From positions 7,378,001 through 7,442,000 of the forward strand of contig OW203762.1 of NCBI GenBank assembly GCA_934045905.1: DNA of 64,000 nt. Reading direction: 5' to 3'. Source of the DNA: Leuctra nigra. Lineage: Eukaryota; Arthropoda; Insecta; Plecoptera; Leuctridae. The notes below the pieces were generated by a model that had not been told where the DNA came from, searched no databases, and saw nothing but the letters and a program-made list of their open reading frames with translations. Below are positions 26,275 through 39,000 of the stretch, piece after piece. A program made the translations under genes and the position numbers. Every line of letters starts with the position of its first letter. Position 1 is the first letter of the stretch.

Positions 26275-26700
26275 GTGTACGGTACGACTTGGCTGAGTGG
26301 AGCGACCGCTCCACTAGATTAAGTATGTAAACCTATTGTAAAAAAGGTGTGACAGGCTTGGCCAGCCGTCATGTAGTACATTGTGTTTGTGGCCTATACT
26401 TTTGTGAGCGTTTTCCCACTCCAACTTAGTTTGCAAGGGTTTGGGTTTGTAGGGTGTGAAGGGTGGAGGGGTTTGGGGGGTGGGGGGTATGCTGAAATGC
26501 CATTTAGATCTCCCGTGTGCTAGTGTTTGGTAGCTGCCGCAGCCTTTTTATGTTACTGTTAGGCATTTTTGTATGTTGCTTGAATGTGTGCGACTTGGCT
26601 GGCGCGAGGTGACCGCTCCACTTGTTCATGGGAGAATGTTCATGGGAAAGCGTGGGGTCGAACCTGGGAGCCCGACGTGGAAGTCGATGAGTCAGGTTAG
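26275..26700 (+). repeat. two tRNA-related SINE-like segments
   Basis: At about 26287-26315 a sequence ACTTGGCTGAGTGGAGCGAC resembles a tRNA D-arm/A box. At 26590-26670 a second copy (CGACTTGGCTGGCGCGAGG) is followed after about 60 bp by a B-box-like GGGTCGAACCTGG. A-box plus B-box spacing suggests a tRNA-derived SINE, but no intact tRNA fold is present and the ends are undefined. Confidence 0.4.
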
Positions 26701-27246
26701 ATTCCCGGTGTTGGGGCACATGATTTCAACCCCTCGTTCTGAGTCACCGAAACTCAAAGTATACAGAATGCATTTCATACAGTTCGATGATTACCGTGTG
26801 AAATGTGAAAGCCCATGTTTAAATATACGTTGACAGCCAAAGGTGTAAATATTTCCATAAAACCGAGAGATCATTTTGAAAGCTCCTACAAACCGCTACC
26901 AGACAATCCATCCCATTTTCCCCAACTATGGACTTGTACTGTTCTTCCCGTGCCTTCAATTTGGTTTGACTAACACTGCATTGGCAATGAAATATTTATA
27001 GAATATCTAAGGATAACAGGATAGCATTCTCTTAATATTATTGTCTGTATTTTAGAGAACATAATTTTCCCATGGATTCGACGAATTGCTATACTCTTTT
27101 TATAACTTATTTATTTGAGTAAATTGGTAGGCCTTGATTCAAGAACACACAATAATACATGAAAAAACCAGTTTATAGGGAACACCCAGGTTGGCATGGT
27201 AACCAATGATCATAGCAACTTATTGAAATGAAATGACGGACGAATA

Positions 27247-28156
27247 GCTGGGGTAGTGAGTTTGACCTTGAAGAGTTTTTTAATCGATTTTTATCAATAT
27301 CGTTTACCTGTAATTGTTAACAAAATAAGGCTTTGTACGACTATTCAGAACAGTTCGATGAAAATAATTCCATAGCTTGTAATGGTTTATTAGATTTGCT
27401 TTGTCCTACAGATGTTTAGTGCCCGAAAATTAGTAAAATTATGGCACTAAACATCTGTTGGACAAAATAAAACTAATAACTTATTCCAAACTATGAAATT
27501 ATTTTCATTCCTATCCTTGCTATCCATTTTCTATCCTTGCTGCAATCATAGTTTGAACTTTAAAAATATAACAAAATTTAGATATCGATCTCTCTGAATG
27601 ATGTGCTCTTGCAAACCTGCGATGGAAATGCAATACCATAAGGTAGGATCCATTTTATATGTGTTTTTTTTTCATTAACCATGATATGATTGTTTCTTAT
27701 GTTTTTGTAATCAATGTGTAGCTGCAAAATAATTTCAAGATCACATAATCACATAGTAAAAAAAATAAAAAATAAAAAATGTTTTTTTATAGTCGTTTTT
27801 TGTTGTTGTTGCACTACTTTGTTGCCATCTGTCACCTCCTCTCTTTGTGCATATTGTTTATATTTGTTGTAGTATTTATGTATTCATGTACCTAAAATGT
27901 ATTCAATGTGTTAATTATATATGTATTATTTGCCACATTCAAGCCCCAATGGGGCTTTGTGGCCGCGACCAAATTTTTGTGATTAATTGTATTTGTATGT
28001 GTTATTTTTGTGAAATAAAAAAAATAAAAAAATAAAATGAAATTGAACTGTTTTGAATAGTCGTGCAAAGCCTTATTTGGTTAACAATAACATTGGTAAG
28101 AGATATTGATAACAGTCGATTAAAAAACTCTTCAAGATCAAACTCACTACCCAGCC
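27247..28156. mobile_element. DNA transposon remnant with ~110-bp terminal inverted repeats
   Basis: The left end (27247-27360, GGGTAGTGAGTTTGACCTTG) and right end (28041-28156) are inverted copies with about 10% difference. Inside is a near-palindrome at about 27357-27506 (arms around CAGATGTTTAGTGCC). A separate segment at about 27800-28035 ends in an AAATAA-type tail and looks like a LINE 3' end inserted here. No intact coding frame. Confidence 0.6.
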
Positions 28157-28159
28157 CTC

Positions 28160-31100
28160 TTAATATTAAAATGTTTAAAAAGTGATCAAAAGTGATAATC
28201 CCCAAAGGATGTGGATTTTCATGTCATTTTTTTTTTACTTAAAACTCTCTCAGAACTTTTTATCTCTAAAAGAGTTTCATTCATATTGATTATTGATTTA
28301 TTTTAAGTCATGTCAACAACGAGGTTATATTTATTGAATGCTGATCAACTGCTAATCTTTAGGCAGTATTTTTACTTACTGAATTAATGCCCTGCTGTCG
28401 AACTCACAGATAACGTAATATGTTACATAAACATGATTATACATGAATCAATCAATTGTAAATGTTAGCTCTCCAATATTTTTCAATTCTAAGACTGTTT
28501 ACTTCGATAAACTAAGATTGTAATAACCTTATTTTCCCCTTGTGATGTTTAAACAAATTGTTCTCCCGCTACGTGTAAGTGCTGCCCTCTAGGGGTAAGA
28601 GGTTGAACTGTATTAGTTGACGTCTTTACCGCTAGATGGCGAAGCCCTCTACAAGTACAAACCGCTATTTTGGTACTCAAGTTTTGAAGGAGATTCGATT
28701 TAGCTTCTCCAGAATTAAAACGTCGCGTTTTACACTGTGGGTGAGACTTGTATCTAGGAGGACACTTTAATTGTAACTATTCGGGTAATTATATTTTATA
28801 GAGGCATTAGAGATTAAAACCGACGACCAAGACTTTAATGAGTTCAATTTGAATGTAACAAAGTACGTGTTTCGGTGGTTCGTTTAGTTGCAAATAAAAA
28901 AGCGTAGCTAACGTCACCACGGTACTTTTGGCTATTCCTCTGTTGATTTTTATCTGTGTTCTTGCCTGCAATGCCCAATTTAAAACGTTCAACCAATCAC
29001 TCTGAAATTTCGCACACCCACTAAAATGTCATTTATAAACGTGGTCTCGTGTATAGTTTCTGAACAAGTTCCTTCGTATGATTTTTTGAAATAAAGCTGG
29101 AACCGTTTGACAATGATCAACTTCAAATAATGCATATTCATTGGGACCAACATTTTACGTGTTTTTGTCAATTTTAAGACTGATCTGTCGTCTTCAGAAG
29201 TTATTGACATTGTATGCGTATTTGAAAGTATTTGTCAAATTTCTTGAACGAAATTTCAGATATTTTATCACTGATCCTATGACTAATTTCGTTTCGTCTC
29301 ATTCCAAGGCCTGTAGAGCAGAATATTGCAAACGCATATCAATTATGCAATACGAGTGCTTGCTTATCAACGCGATACACTGAGCGTTTTCCTCAGTGTA
29401 AATGTAAAAATGTTATGGAATCTGTATAATACTGTATTACTAAAACTACATGACATTATTTTCTACCCGAAGTCAGACTATTCGATAAAATAAGGAACGC
29501 GACTGACCTCTGGTGGATTCTGTGGTACTAGAGGGAGTATATAGCTAAGGGGCACATTTATATAAATAAATTAGCTTTATAAATATAAAATCTAGAATAA
29601 ATTAGCTTTAGTTGTTTGTTAGGGCTAAACAAGTTAGCTTGTATAACTAAATTTAAGTTTCAATTGTTTCTCCTTTTTCACTCCACTGTGGAAACACGAA
29701 CCGTCAAAATAAGAAAGTGCATCTAAAAAGTTTCCAATGACATCTCGCCAGAAGCAGCTCCATCAGTCATCACGTATCACTTATTTGCGCGAAGGTAGAG
29801 CAATCGATCGATATATACAAAAATATTTTTTCGTGAAATTACAAGTTCAAAAAACGTTTTCCTACATTTCAACTATATTTAAGTATAACGCAGTCTCATT
29901 TCATGTTTGCAACTCCAGTGCAACAATGAGTTTTCAATTTTATGTCATCAGAGGATGAACAAACTTTAACATTGGAATGTATAGGAAAATAATTTCGAAT
30001 TTGGTTTATAACTTTTAAAAAAGTTCACTTTGGTATTGTTTTTAATTTTTTTCCTGAGAGTATGGTCATAATATCTACCATAATAAAAAATGTCATTCAA
30101 ATCTATCGCCATAAAAAATAGATTTTCATTATAGCCTAAAAAAGACACGAGTTTCTTTTTCCGCCATAAGATAACATGATGGAGACAAATCAATTTATCT
30201 CAGAAACTTGACACGCGAACTGCTTAATTTTTTCATGGATTGAGTTTTGCATGTTTATCAATAAGTCACCAAAATTTCAAGTAAATCGGAAACATTGAGG
30301 TTATGGTGGTTCTACCTTAATTTTGACGAAATTTAATACTTGAAATTAGGTAAAAATGGTAAATTAAAATTAAAATTTTAATAGTTTTGATTCTAGTATA
30401 TCTAACGTTCATGATCTTACACTCAACAATTGCTCAACAATTCAACAATAATGGATTCTAATAATGTAATTCTAGTAAACTCAAACAAAACTATTAAAAT
30501 ACACATGGTTGAGTAAGATAAGTAAGTTATACCTAAATTGATTCTTCTTCTACATAAAACATAACGATATAATGTCTTCCATTTCAAAAAGTGAAATCTA
30601 CTAAGTCCGGCTGACTTGTAAGTATTTCTCAGAAGAATGCTAAGTGGAGGCGAATTTATCTTGTATATCGGGCTCTAAATTACTATTTATTAAATGATGA
30701 TAATACACTGAGATGGGAATTGACACACAAATTACTCTTTGATCTGTTATCTTTAACTTTGTATTCCGAAGATCATTACGATCACCACCATTAAATATTT
30801 ATTTTAGGCCTAATCATGACAACTTTATTTCTCTATTCATTGAAGTAAATACCATTTAGTGCCTCATAAATGATGTAAATGTTTGAACCATTCCAAAAAA
30901 AGAAACGATTTTCTTTTCAACAAATAAAAAACATAGGTTAATAAAGTTCTAATTATTTACTTTTCTTGATTATTTATTTACTCCGCGTCTGCCATTGCAC
31001 TGAATCTACATTATGAATCTAACAGAAGTGAACAAAGAGAGCATTATACCTTCCATCAATCAGGTTCACAATGACACTAACGACCACTCTCTTTACAACT

Positions 31101-31597
31101 CACAAAATTTCTATCCGCCTATTCGTAAACAACATTCCCTTCTGTCAAACCAAATATCAGTTTTGACTAGACCAGACTATCATATTATTGCTCTCTTGCC
31201 TGTGAATTCTATCATTTTGTATTGACATCTCATCAATTATTTTCTACAAAAAATGTCGATTTGACATAATTGATTTTCCATAACGTCGAATTGCCAGTCA
31301 CTTTGAATGAACCTTATCACGTTATAATCTAGGAGGGGCTCTTTGCAATTTTCTTGTCTGTTCCAATGAAAACAACAATAGAAATCTGAGTAACTGCCAC
31401 TTAGTTTATTCAAAAATATGAAAACGATTTATTCAAGCATTATCATTTTTATCAATATCTACCATTCGTCAGTTTTCAATGCAATCATATTGCTGGTTTT
31501 ATTATACAAAGCTGTGTTTAGTTTTTATTCTTCTGTGAGAAATAATTAAACCCATTCTCCAGTTCAACTTCGTCCAAAGAGGATTCTGAACGCCGAT
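28160..31597. other. AT-rich, no gene; includes a dispersed repeat copy
   Basis: No coding exon is supported upstream of the receptor start. The stretch at about 29130-29385 (GGGACCAACATTTTA then TTATTGACATT and CTTATCAACGCG) is a diverged copy of the repeat at about 41270-41520, with a further fragment near 43565. Confidence 0.5.
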
Positions 31598-31942
31598 ATG
31601 AAGCTGGAAATGAAAGTGTGGTTATGTGTTCTGTGTTTTCCAACGACATCAGGCGACGAACTATTCAATCTGTCCATGGATCATGGCAACTTGGTGGCAG
31701 ATTTCAGTAACAATCTCCACGCATCGTGCGTGTACTTGGCCACGGCTGACGACGCCGATCTCGCCGCACGACGCCATCTTGTGCTGGTGACCAAGATGGC
31801 GGCCGAGCGAGGAGTGCAGAGCATCGGCTTCACGGGGAGTCAAGTGCGGGAAGTGACTGAAGGGAGGTATTGCGGGGAAGATAGACCGCTGTTTGTGATC
31901 CTGGGAGGACGGTTGCAGAGATTCGCAGGAATACTGGATCAG
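31598..31942 (+). CDS. ionotropic receptor, coding exon 1 (signal peptide, N-terminal region)
   Basis: This ATG opens 115 codons ending at donor CAG|GTTAGT in phase 0. The first ~19 residues (KVWLCVLCFPTTSG core) form a probable signal peptide, as expected for a receptor whose N-terminus is extracellular. The rest is the short IR-type N-terminal domain, including a DRPLFVIL strand typical of the family. Eight exons (31598-31942, 32780-33064, 41571-41671, 42858-43034, 43738-43949, 59407-59624, 60479-60738, 63170-63473) join in consistent phase to about 633 aa. IRs are ligand-gated cation channels in sensory dendrites, used with co-receptors for odours, taste, humidity or temperature. The subfamily (possibly Ir75-like) is not assigned. 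Confidence 0.85.
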
Positions 31943-32779
31943 GTTAGTGGATGTAACCAGGGGTTGAATCCGATTCGGTGTAATGTTAATCCATGGTCGT
32001 GAATCGGATTCCAGGTGAATCGGGAATTTCCCAGTGCTGATTGCAGGCATTTTAGTGGAGGCAAACCAACATTTAGGGATAGGGCACAAGAAATAAACAC
32101 ACCCATCTAATAATGTGAAAATTTAAAGACGTGAGAATCTTCTCCAAGCACACATAAAATAGCATGGTGTATAGGGTCGTAGAAAAATGTGTCGATCATC
32201 CCTACGCTTATACCATCCCGCCATACAACGGAGCGCTGGTATACCACTGTACGATCTCCGTTGTATGGCGGGAGGGTATAAGCGTAGGGATGATCGAGAT
32301 ATTATTCCAAAGCTGTACAGCCGCCTCGTTATCTTGTGATAAAAGCCAGTGATAAAACCAGTCTTGCCAATCAGCTCACACAAATATCAATCAATCCAGG
32401 CAACTTATACAACGTCTGTGCACGTCTGGTAGCCGCTGTAGGAGGAAAGTTTTATCACAACATAATTAGTTGACTACACACGAAAATACTACGATGGTAG
32501 CTTTATGGGGGTCAGGATTAGGAATATTTTGATTTTTTAATACATATTTTAAAAGATTCCATGGTTTTTTATAACAAATTAATTTAAAATTTTCTCAGCA
32601 TAACACTTTTTTGAGTATACTGTATTTCCTGAAAATTTCACGAAGTTCAAAAGAATGTCCAAATGTATTAAACATATTTACTTATCTGTAGGAATTTTAG
32701 AAAAAATTACAATTTACAGGAATGGAATGACTTCCGACGATCTAAGCGTGTCATGTTCTGACATCTTGTCCTGATCCAG
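31943..32779 (+). other. intron 1 of the receptor gene
   Basis: An 837-bp intron from GTTAGT to a CTGATCCAG acceptor. It contains the strong hairpin at 32193-32296. Nothing else is recognised. Confidence 0.75.
32193..32296. repeat. 41-bp-stem hairpin in receptor intron 1
   Basis: Positions 32193-32233 and 32256-32296 are reverse complements with about one mismatch, separated by a 22-nt loop. The ~104-nt structure would form a very stable RNA hairpin. It could be a tiny palindromic MITE or a hairpin RNA precursor; I recognise no known miRNA in it. Confidence 0.75.
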
Positions 32780-33064
32780 ATCCCTGCATATCTGCGCTGG
32801 CTGCTGATCCTGGAGGAGGCCGCATCTCTGGACTCTGTCCTGACCGAGGTCCACATCCCCTTCGACTGCGAGTTCTTCGTGGCGCATCCCGGCGTGCTGG
32901 AGGCGACGATCAGCGAGGTCTACAGGATCCAGGAGACGGGGCCGCTTGTCCAGGAGCGCTACGGCGTCTGGAGTCCAGAGCAAGGACTCAATGCCACCAG
33001 GAAGGCGCTCTTCGAGAGGCGAAACAACTTACAGGGACTCGTCGTTCAAGCAGCCACGGTACAT
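32780..33064 (+). CDS. ionotropic receptor, coding exon 2
   Basis: The exon begins after acceptor ATCCAG and continues in phase 0 from exon 1. It encodes 95 codons rich in IR signatures: PFDCEFFVAHPG, YRIQETGPL, YGVW, then ERRNNLQGLVVQAATV, the conserved NLQG strand that leads into ligand-binding lobe S1. Two donors are possible in the same phase: ACG|GTACAT at 33059, or CAT|GTAAGC at 33065. I prefer the second for its better consensus. The donor is also the first copy of the 22-bp satellite, so hundreds of identical donor-like sites follow. Confidence 0.85.
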
Positions 33065-36000
33065 GTAAGCGGTGCAATAGGTACATGTAAGCGGTGCAAT
33101 AGGTACATGTGAGCGGTGCAATAGGTACATGTAAGCGGTGCAATAGGTACATGTAAGCGGTGCAATAGGTACATGTAAGAGATGCAATAGGTACATGTAA
33201 GCGGTGCAATAGGTACATGTAAGCGGTGCAATAGGTACATGTAAGAGATGCAATAGGTACATGTAAGCGATGCAATAGGTACATGTAAGCGGTGCAATAG
33301 GTACATGTAAGCGGTGCAATAGGTACATGTAAGCGGTGCAATAGGTACATGTAAGCGGTGCAATAGGTACATGTAAGCGGTGCAATAGGTACATGTAAGC
33401 GGTGCAATAGGTACATGTAAGCGGTGCAATAGGTACATGTAAGCGGTGCAATAGGTACATGTAAGCGGTGCAATAGGTACATGTAAGAGGTGCAATAGGT
33501 ACATGTAAGCGGTGCAATAGGTACATGTAAGCGGTGCAATAGGTACATGTAAGCGATGCAATAGGTACATGTAAGCGGTGCAATAGGTACAAGTAAGCGG
33601 TGCAATAGGTACATGTAAGCGGTGCAATAGGTACATGTAAGCGGTGCAATAGGTACATGTAAGCGGTGCAATAGGTACATGTAAGCGGTGCAATAGGTAC
33701 ATGTAAGCGGTGCAATAGGTACATGTAAGCGGTGCAATAGGTACATGTAAGCGGTGCAATAGGTACATGTAAGCGGTGCAATAGGTACATGTAAGCGGTG
33801 CAATAGGTACATGTAAGCGGTGCAATAGGTACATGTAAGCGGTGCAATAGGTACATGTAAGCGGTGCAATAGGTACATGTAAGCGGTGCAATAGGTACAT
33901 GTAAGCGATGCAATAGGTACATGTAAGCGGTGCAATAGGTACATGTAAGCGGTGCAATAGGTACATGTAAGCGGTGCAATAGGTACATGTAAGCGGTGCA
34001 ATAGGTACATGTAAGCGATGTAATAGGTACATGTAAGCGATGCAATAGGTACATGTAAGCGATGCAATAGGTACATGTAAGCGATGCAATAGGTACATGT
34101 AAGCGGTGCAATAGGTACATGTAAGCGGTGCAATAGGTACATGTAAGCGATGCAATAGGTAAGCGGTGCAATAGGTACATGTAAGCGATGCAATAGGTAC
34201 ATGTAAGCGGTGCAATAGGTACATGTAAGCGATGCAATAGGTACATGTAAGCGGTGCAATAGGTACATGTAAGCGGTGCAATAGGTACATGTAAGCGGTG
34301 TAATAGGTACATGTAAGCGGTGCAATAGGTACATGTAAGCGGTGCAATAGGTACATGTAAGCGGTGCAATAGGTACATGTAAGCGGTGCAATAGGTACAT
34401 GTAAGCGGTGCAATAGGTACATGTAAGCGGTGCAATAGGTACATGTAAGCGGTGCAATAGGTACATGTAAGCGGTGCAATAGGTACATGTAAGCGGTGCA
34501 ATAGGTACATGTAAGCGGTGCAATAGGTACATGTAAGCGGTGCAATAGGTACATGTAAGCGGTGCAATAGGTACATGTAAGCGGTGCAATAGGTACATGT
34601 AAGCGGTGCAATAGGTACATGTAAGCGATGCAATAGGTACATGTAAGCGGTGCAATAGGTACATGTAAGCGGTGCAATAGGTACATGTAAGCGGTGCAAT
34701 AGGTACATGTAAGCGGTGCAATAGGTACATGTAAGCGGTGCAATAGGTACATGTAAGCGGTGCAATAGGTACATGTAAGCGGTGCAATAGGTACATGTAA
34801 TTGATGCAATAGGTACATGTAAGCGGTGCAATAGGTACATGTAAGCGGTGCAATAGGTACATGTAAGCGGTGCAATAGGTACATGTAAGCGGTGCAATAG
34901 GTACATGTAAGCGATGCAATAGGTACATGTAAGCGGTGCAATAGGTACATGTAAGCGGTGCAATAGGTACATGTAAGCGGTGTAATAGGTACATGTAAGC
35001 GGTGCAATAGGTACATGTAAGCGGTGCAATAGGTACATGTAAGCGGTGCAATAGGTACATGTAAGCGGTGCAATAGGTACATGTAAGCGGTGCAATAGGT
35101 ACATGTAAGCGATGCAATAGGTACATGTAAGCGATGCAATAGGTACATGTAAGCGGTGCAATAGGTACATGTAAGCGGTGCAATAGGTACATGTAAGCGA
35201 TGCAATAGGTACATGTAAGCGGTGCAATAGGTACATGTAAGCGGTGCAATAGGTACATGTAAGCGATGCAATAGGTACATGTAAGCGGTGCAATAGGTAC
35301 ATGTAAGCGATGCAATAGGTACATGTAAGCGGTGCAATAGGTACATGTAAGCGATGCAATAGGTACATGTAAGCGGTGCAATAGGTACATGTAAGCGGTG
35401 CAATAGGTACATGTAAGCGGTGCAATAGGTACATGTAAGCGGTGCAATAGGTACATGTAAGCGGTGCAATAGGTACATGTAAGCGGTGCAATAGGTACAT
35501 GTAAGCGGTGCAATAGGTACATGTAAGCGGTGCAATAGGTACATGTAAGCGGTGCAATAGGTACATGTAAGCGATGCAATAGGTACATGTAAGCGATGCA
35601 ATAGGTACATGTAAGCGATGCAATAGGTACATGTAATAGGTACATGTAAGCGGTGCAATAGGTACATGTAAGCGGTGCAATAGGTACATGTAAGCGGTGC
35701 AATAGGTACATGTAAGCGGTGCAATATGTACATGTAAGCGGTGCAATAGGTACATGTAAGCGGTGCAATAGGTACATGTAAGCGGTGCAATAGGTACATG
35801 TAAGCGGTGCAATAGGTACATGTAAGCGATGCAATAGGTACATGTAAGCGGTGCAATAGGTACATGTAAGCGGTGCAATAGGTACATGTAAGCGGTGCAA
35901 TAGGTACATGTAAGCGGTGCAATAGGTACATGTAAGCGATGCAATAGGTACATGTAAGCGGTGCAATAGGTACATGTAAGCGGTGCAATAGGTACATGTA

Positions 36001-39000
36001 AGCGGTGCAATAGGTACATGTAAGCGGTGCAATAGGTACATGTAAGCGATGCAATAGGTACATGTAAGCGGTGCAATAGGTACATGTAAGCGATGCAATA
36101 GGTACATGTAAGCGATGCAATAGGTACATGTAAGCGGTGCAATAGGTTCATGTAAGCGATGCAATAGGTACATGTAAGCGATGCAATAGGTACATGTAAG
36201 CGGTGCAATAGGTACATGTAAGCGGTGCAATAGGTACATGTAAGCGGTGCAATAGGTACATGTAAGCGATGCAATAGGTACATGTAAGCGGTGCAATAGG
36301 TACATGTAAGCGATGCAATAGGTACATGTAAGCGATGCAATAGGTACATGTAAGCGATGCAATAGGTACATGTAAGCGGTGCAATAGGTACATGTAAGCG
36401 ATGCAATAGGTACATAAAAGCGGTGCAATAGGTACATGTAAGCGGTGCAATAGGTACATGTAAGCGGTGCAATAGGTACATGTAAGCGGTGCAATAGGTA
36501 CATGTAAGCGGTGCAATAGGTACATGTAAGCGGTGCAATAGGTACATGTAAGCGGTGCAATAGGTACATGTAAGCGGTGCAATAGGTACATGTAAGCGGT
36601 GCAATAGGTACATGTAAGCGGTGCAATAGGTACATGTAAGCGATGCAATAGGTACATGTAAGCGATGCAATAGGTACATGTAAGCGGTGCAATAGGTACA
36701 TGTAAGCGATGTGTAAGCGGTGCAATAGGTACATGTAAGCGGTGCAATAGGTACATGTAAGCGGTGCAATAGGTACATGTAAGCGGTGCAATAGGTACAT
36801 GTAAGCGATGCAATAGGTACATGTAAGCGGTGCAATAGGTACATGTAAGCGGTGCAATAGGTACATGTAAGCGGAGCAATAGGTACATGTAAGCGGTGCA
36901 ATAGGTACATGTAAGCGGTGCAATAGGTACATGTAAGCGATGCAATAGGTACATGTAAGCGGTGCAATAGGTACATGTAAGCGGTGCAATAGGTACATGT
37001 AAGCGGTGCAATAGGTACATGTAAGCGGTGCAATAGGTACATGTAAGCGATGCAATAGGTACATGTAAGCGGTGCAATAGGTACATGTAAGCGATGCAAT
37101 AGGTACATGTAAGCGATGCAATAGGTACATGTAAGTGGTGCAATAGGTACATGTAAGCGGTGCAATAGGTACATGTAAGCGGTGCAATAGGAACATGTAA
37201 GCGGTGCAATAGGTACATGTAAGCGGTGCAATAGGTACATGTAAGCGATGCAATAGGTACATGTAAGCGATGCAATAGGTACATGTAAGCGGTGCAATAG
37301 GAACATGTAAGCGGTGCAATAGGTACATGTAAGCGATGCAATAGGTACATGTAAGCGGTGCAATAGGTACATGTAAGCGGTGCAATAGGTACATGTAAGC
37401 GGTGCAATAGGTACATGTAAGCGGTGCAATAGGTACATGTAAGCGGTGCAATAGGTACATGTAAGCGGTGCAATAGGTACATGTAAGCGGTGCAATAGGT
37501 ACATGTAAGCGGTGCAATAGGTACATGTAAGCGATGCAATAGGTACATGTAAGCGATGCAATAGGTACATGTAAGCGGTGCAATAGGTACATGTAAGCGA
37601 TGTGTAAGCGGTGCAATAGGTACATGTAAGCGGTGCAATAGGTACATGTAAGCGGTGCAATAGGTACATGTAAGCGGTGCAATAGGTACATGTAAGCGAT
37701 GCAATAGGTACATGTAAGCGATGCAATAGGTACATGTAAGCGGTGCAATAGGTACATGTAAGCGGAGCAATAGGTACATGTAAGCGGTGCAATAGGTACA
37801 TGTAAGCGGTGCAATAGGTACATGTAAGCGGTGCAATAGGTACATGTAAGCGATGCAATAGGTACATGTAAGCGGTGCAATAGGTACATGTAAGCGGTGC
37901 AATAGGTACATGTAAGCGGAGCAATAGGTACATGTAAGCGGTGCAATAGGTACATGTAAGCGGTGCAATAGGTACATGTAAGCGGTGCAATAGGTACATG
38001 TAAGCGATGCAATAGGTACATGTAAGCGGTGCAATAGGTACATGTAAGCGGTGCAATAGGTACATGTAAGCGGTGCAATAGGTACATGTAAGCGGTGCAA
38101 TAGGTACATGTAAGCGATGCAATAGGTACATGTAAGCGGTGCAATAGGTACATGTAAGCGATGCAATAGGTACATGTAAGCGATGCAATAGGTACATGTA
38201 AGCGGTGCAATAGGTACATGTAAGCGGTGCAATAGGTACATGTAAGCGGTGCAATAGGAACATGTAAGCGGTGCAATAGGTACATGTAAGCGGTGCAATA
38301 GGTACATGTAAGCGATGCAATAGGTACATGTAAGAGATGCAATAGGTACATGTAAGCGGTGCAATAGGAACATGTAAGCGGTGCAATAGGTACATGTAAG
38401 CGATGCAATAGGTACATGTAAGCGGTGCAATAGGTACATGTAAGCGGTGCAATAGGTACATGTAAGCGGTGCAATAGGTACATGTAAGCGGTGCAATAGG
38501 TACATGTAAGCGGTGCAATAGGTACATGTAAGCGGTGCAATAGGTACATGTAAGCGGTGCAATAGGTACATGTAAGCGGTGCAATAGGTACATGTAAGCG
38601 GTGCAATAGGTACATGTAAGCGGTGCAATAGGTACATGTAAGCGGTGCAATAGGTACATGTAAGCGGTGCAATAGGTACATGTAAGCGATGCAATGGGTA
38701 CATGTAAGCGGTGCAATAGGAACATGTAAGCGGTGCAATAGGTACATGTAAGCGGTGCAATAGGTACATGTAAGCGGTGCAATAGGTACATGTAAGCGGT
38801 GCAATAGGTACATGTAAGCGGTGCAATAGGTACATGTAAGCGGTGCAATAGGTACATGTAAGAGATGCAATAGGTACATGTAAGCGGTGCAATAGGTACA
38901 TGTAAGCGGTGCAATAGGTACATGTAAGAGATGCAATAGGTACATGTAAGCGGTGCAATAGGTACATGTAAGCGATGCAATAGGTACATGTAAGCGGTGC

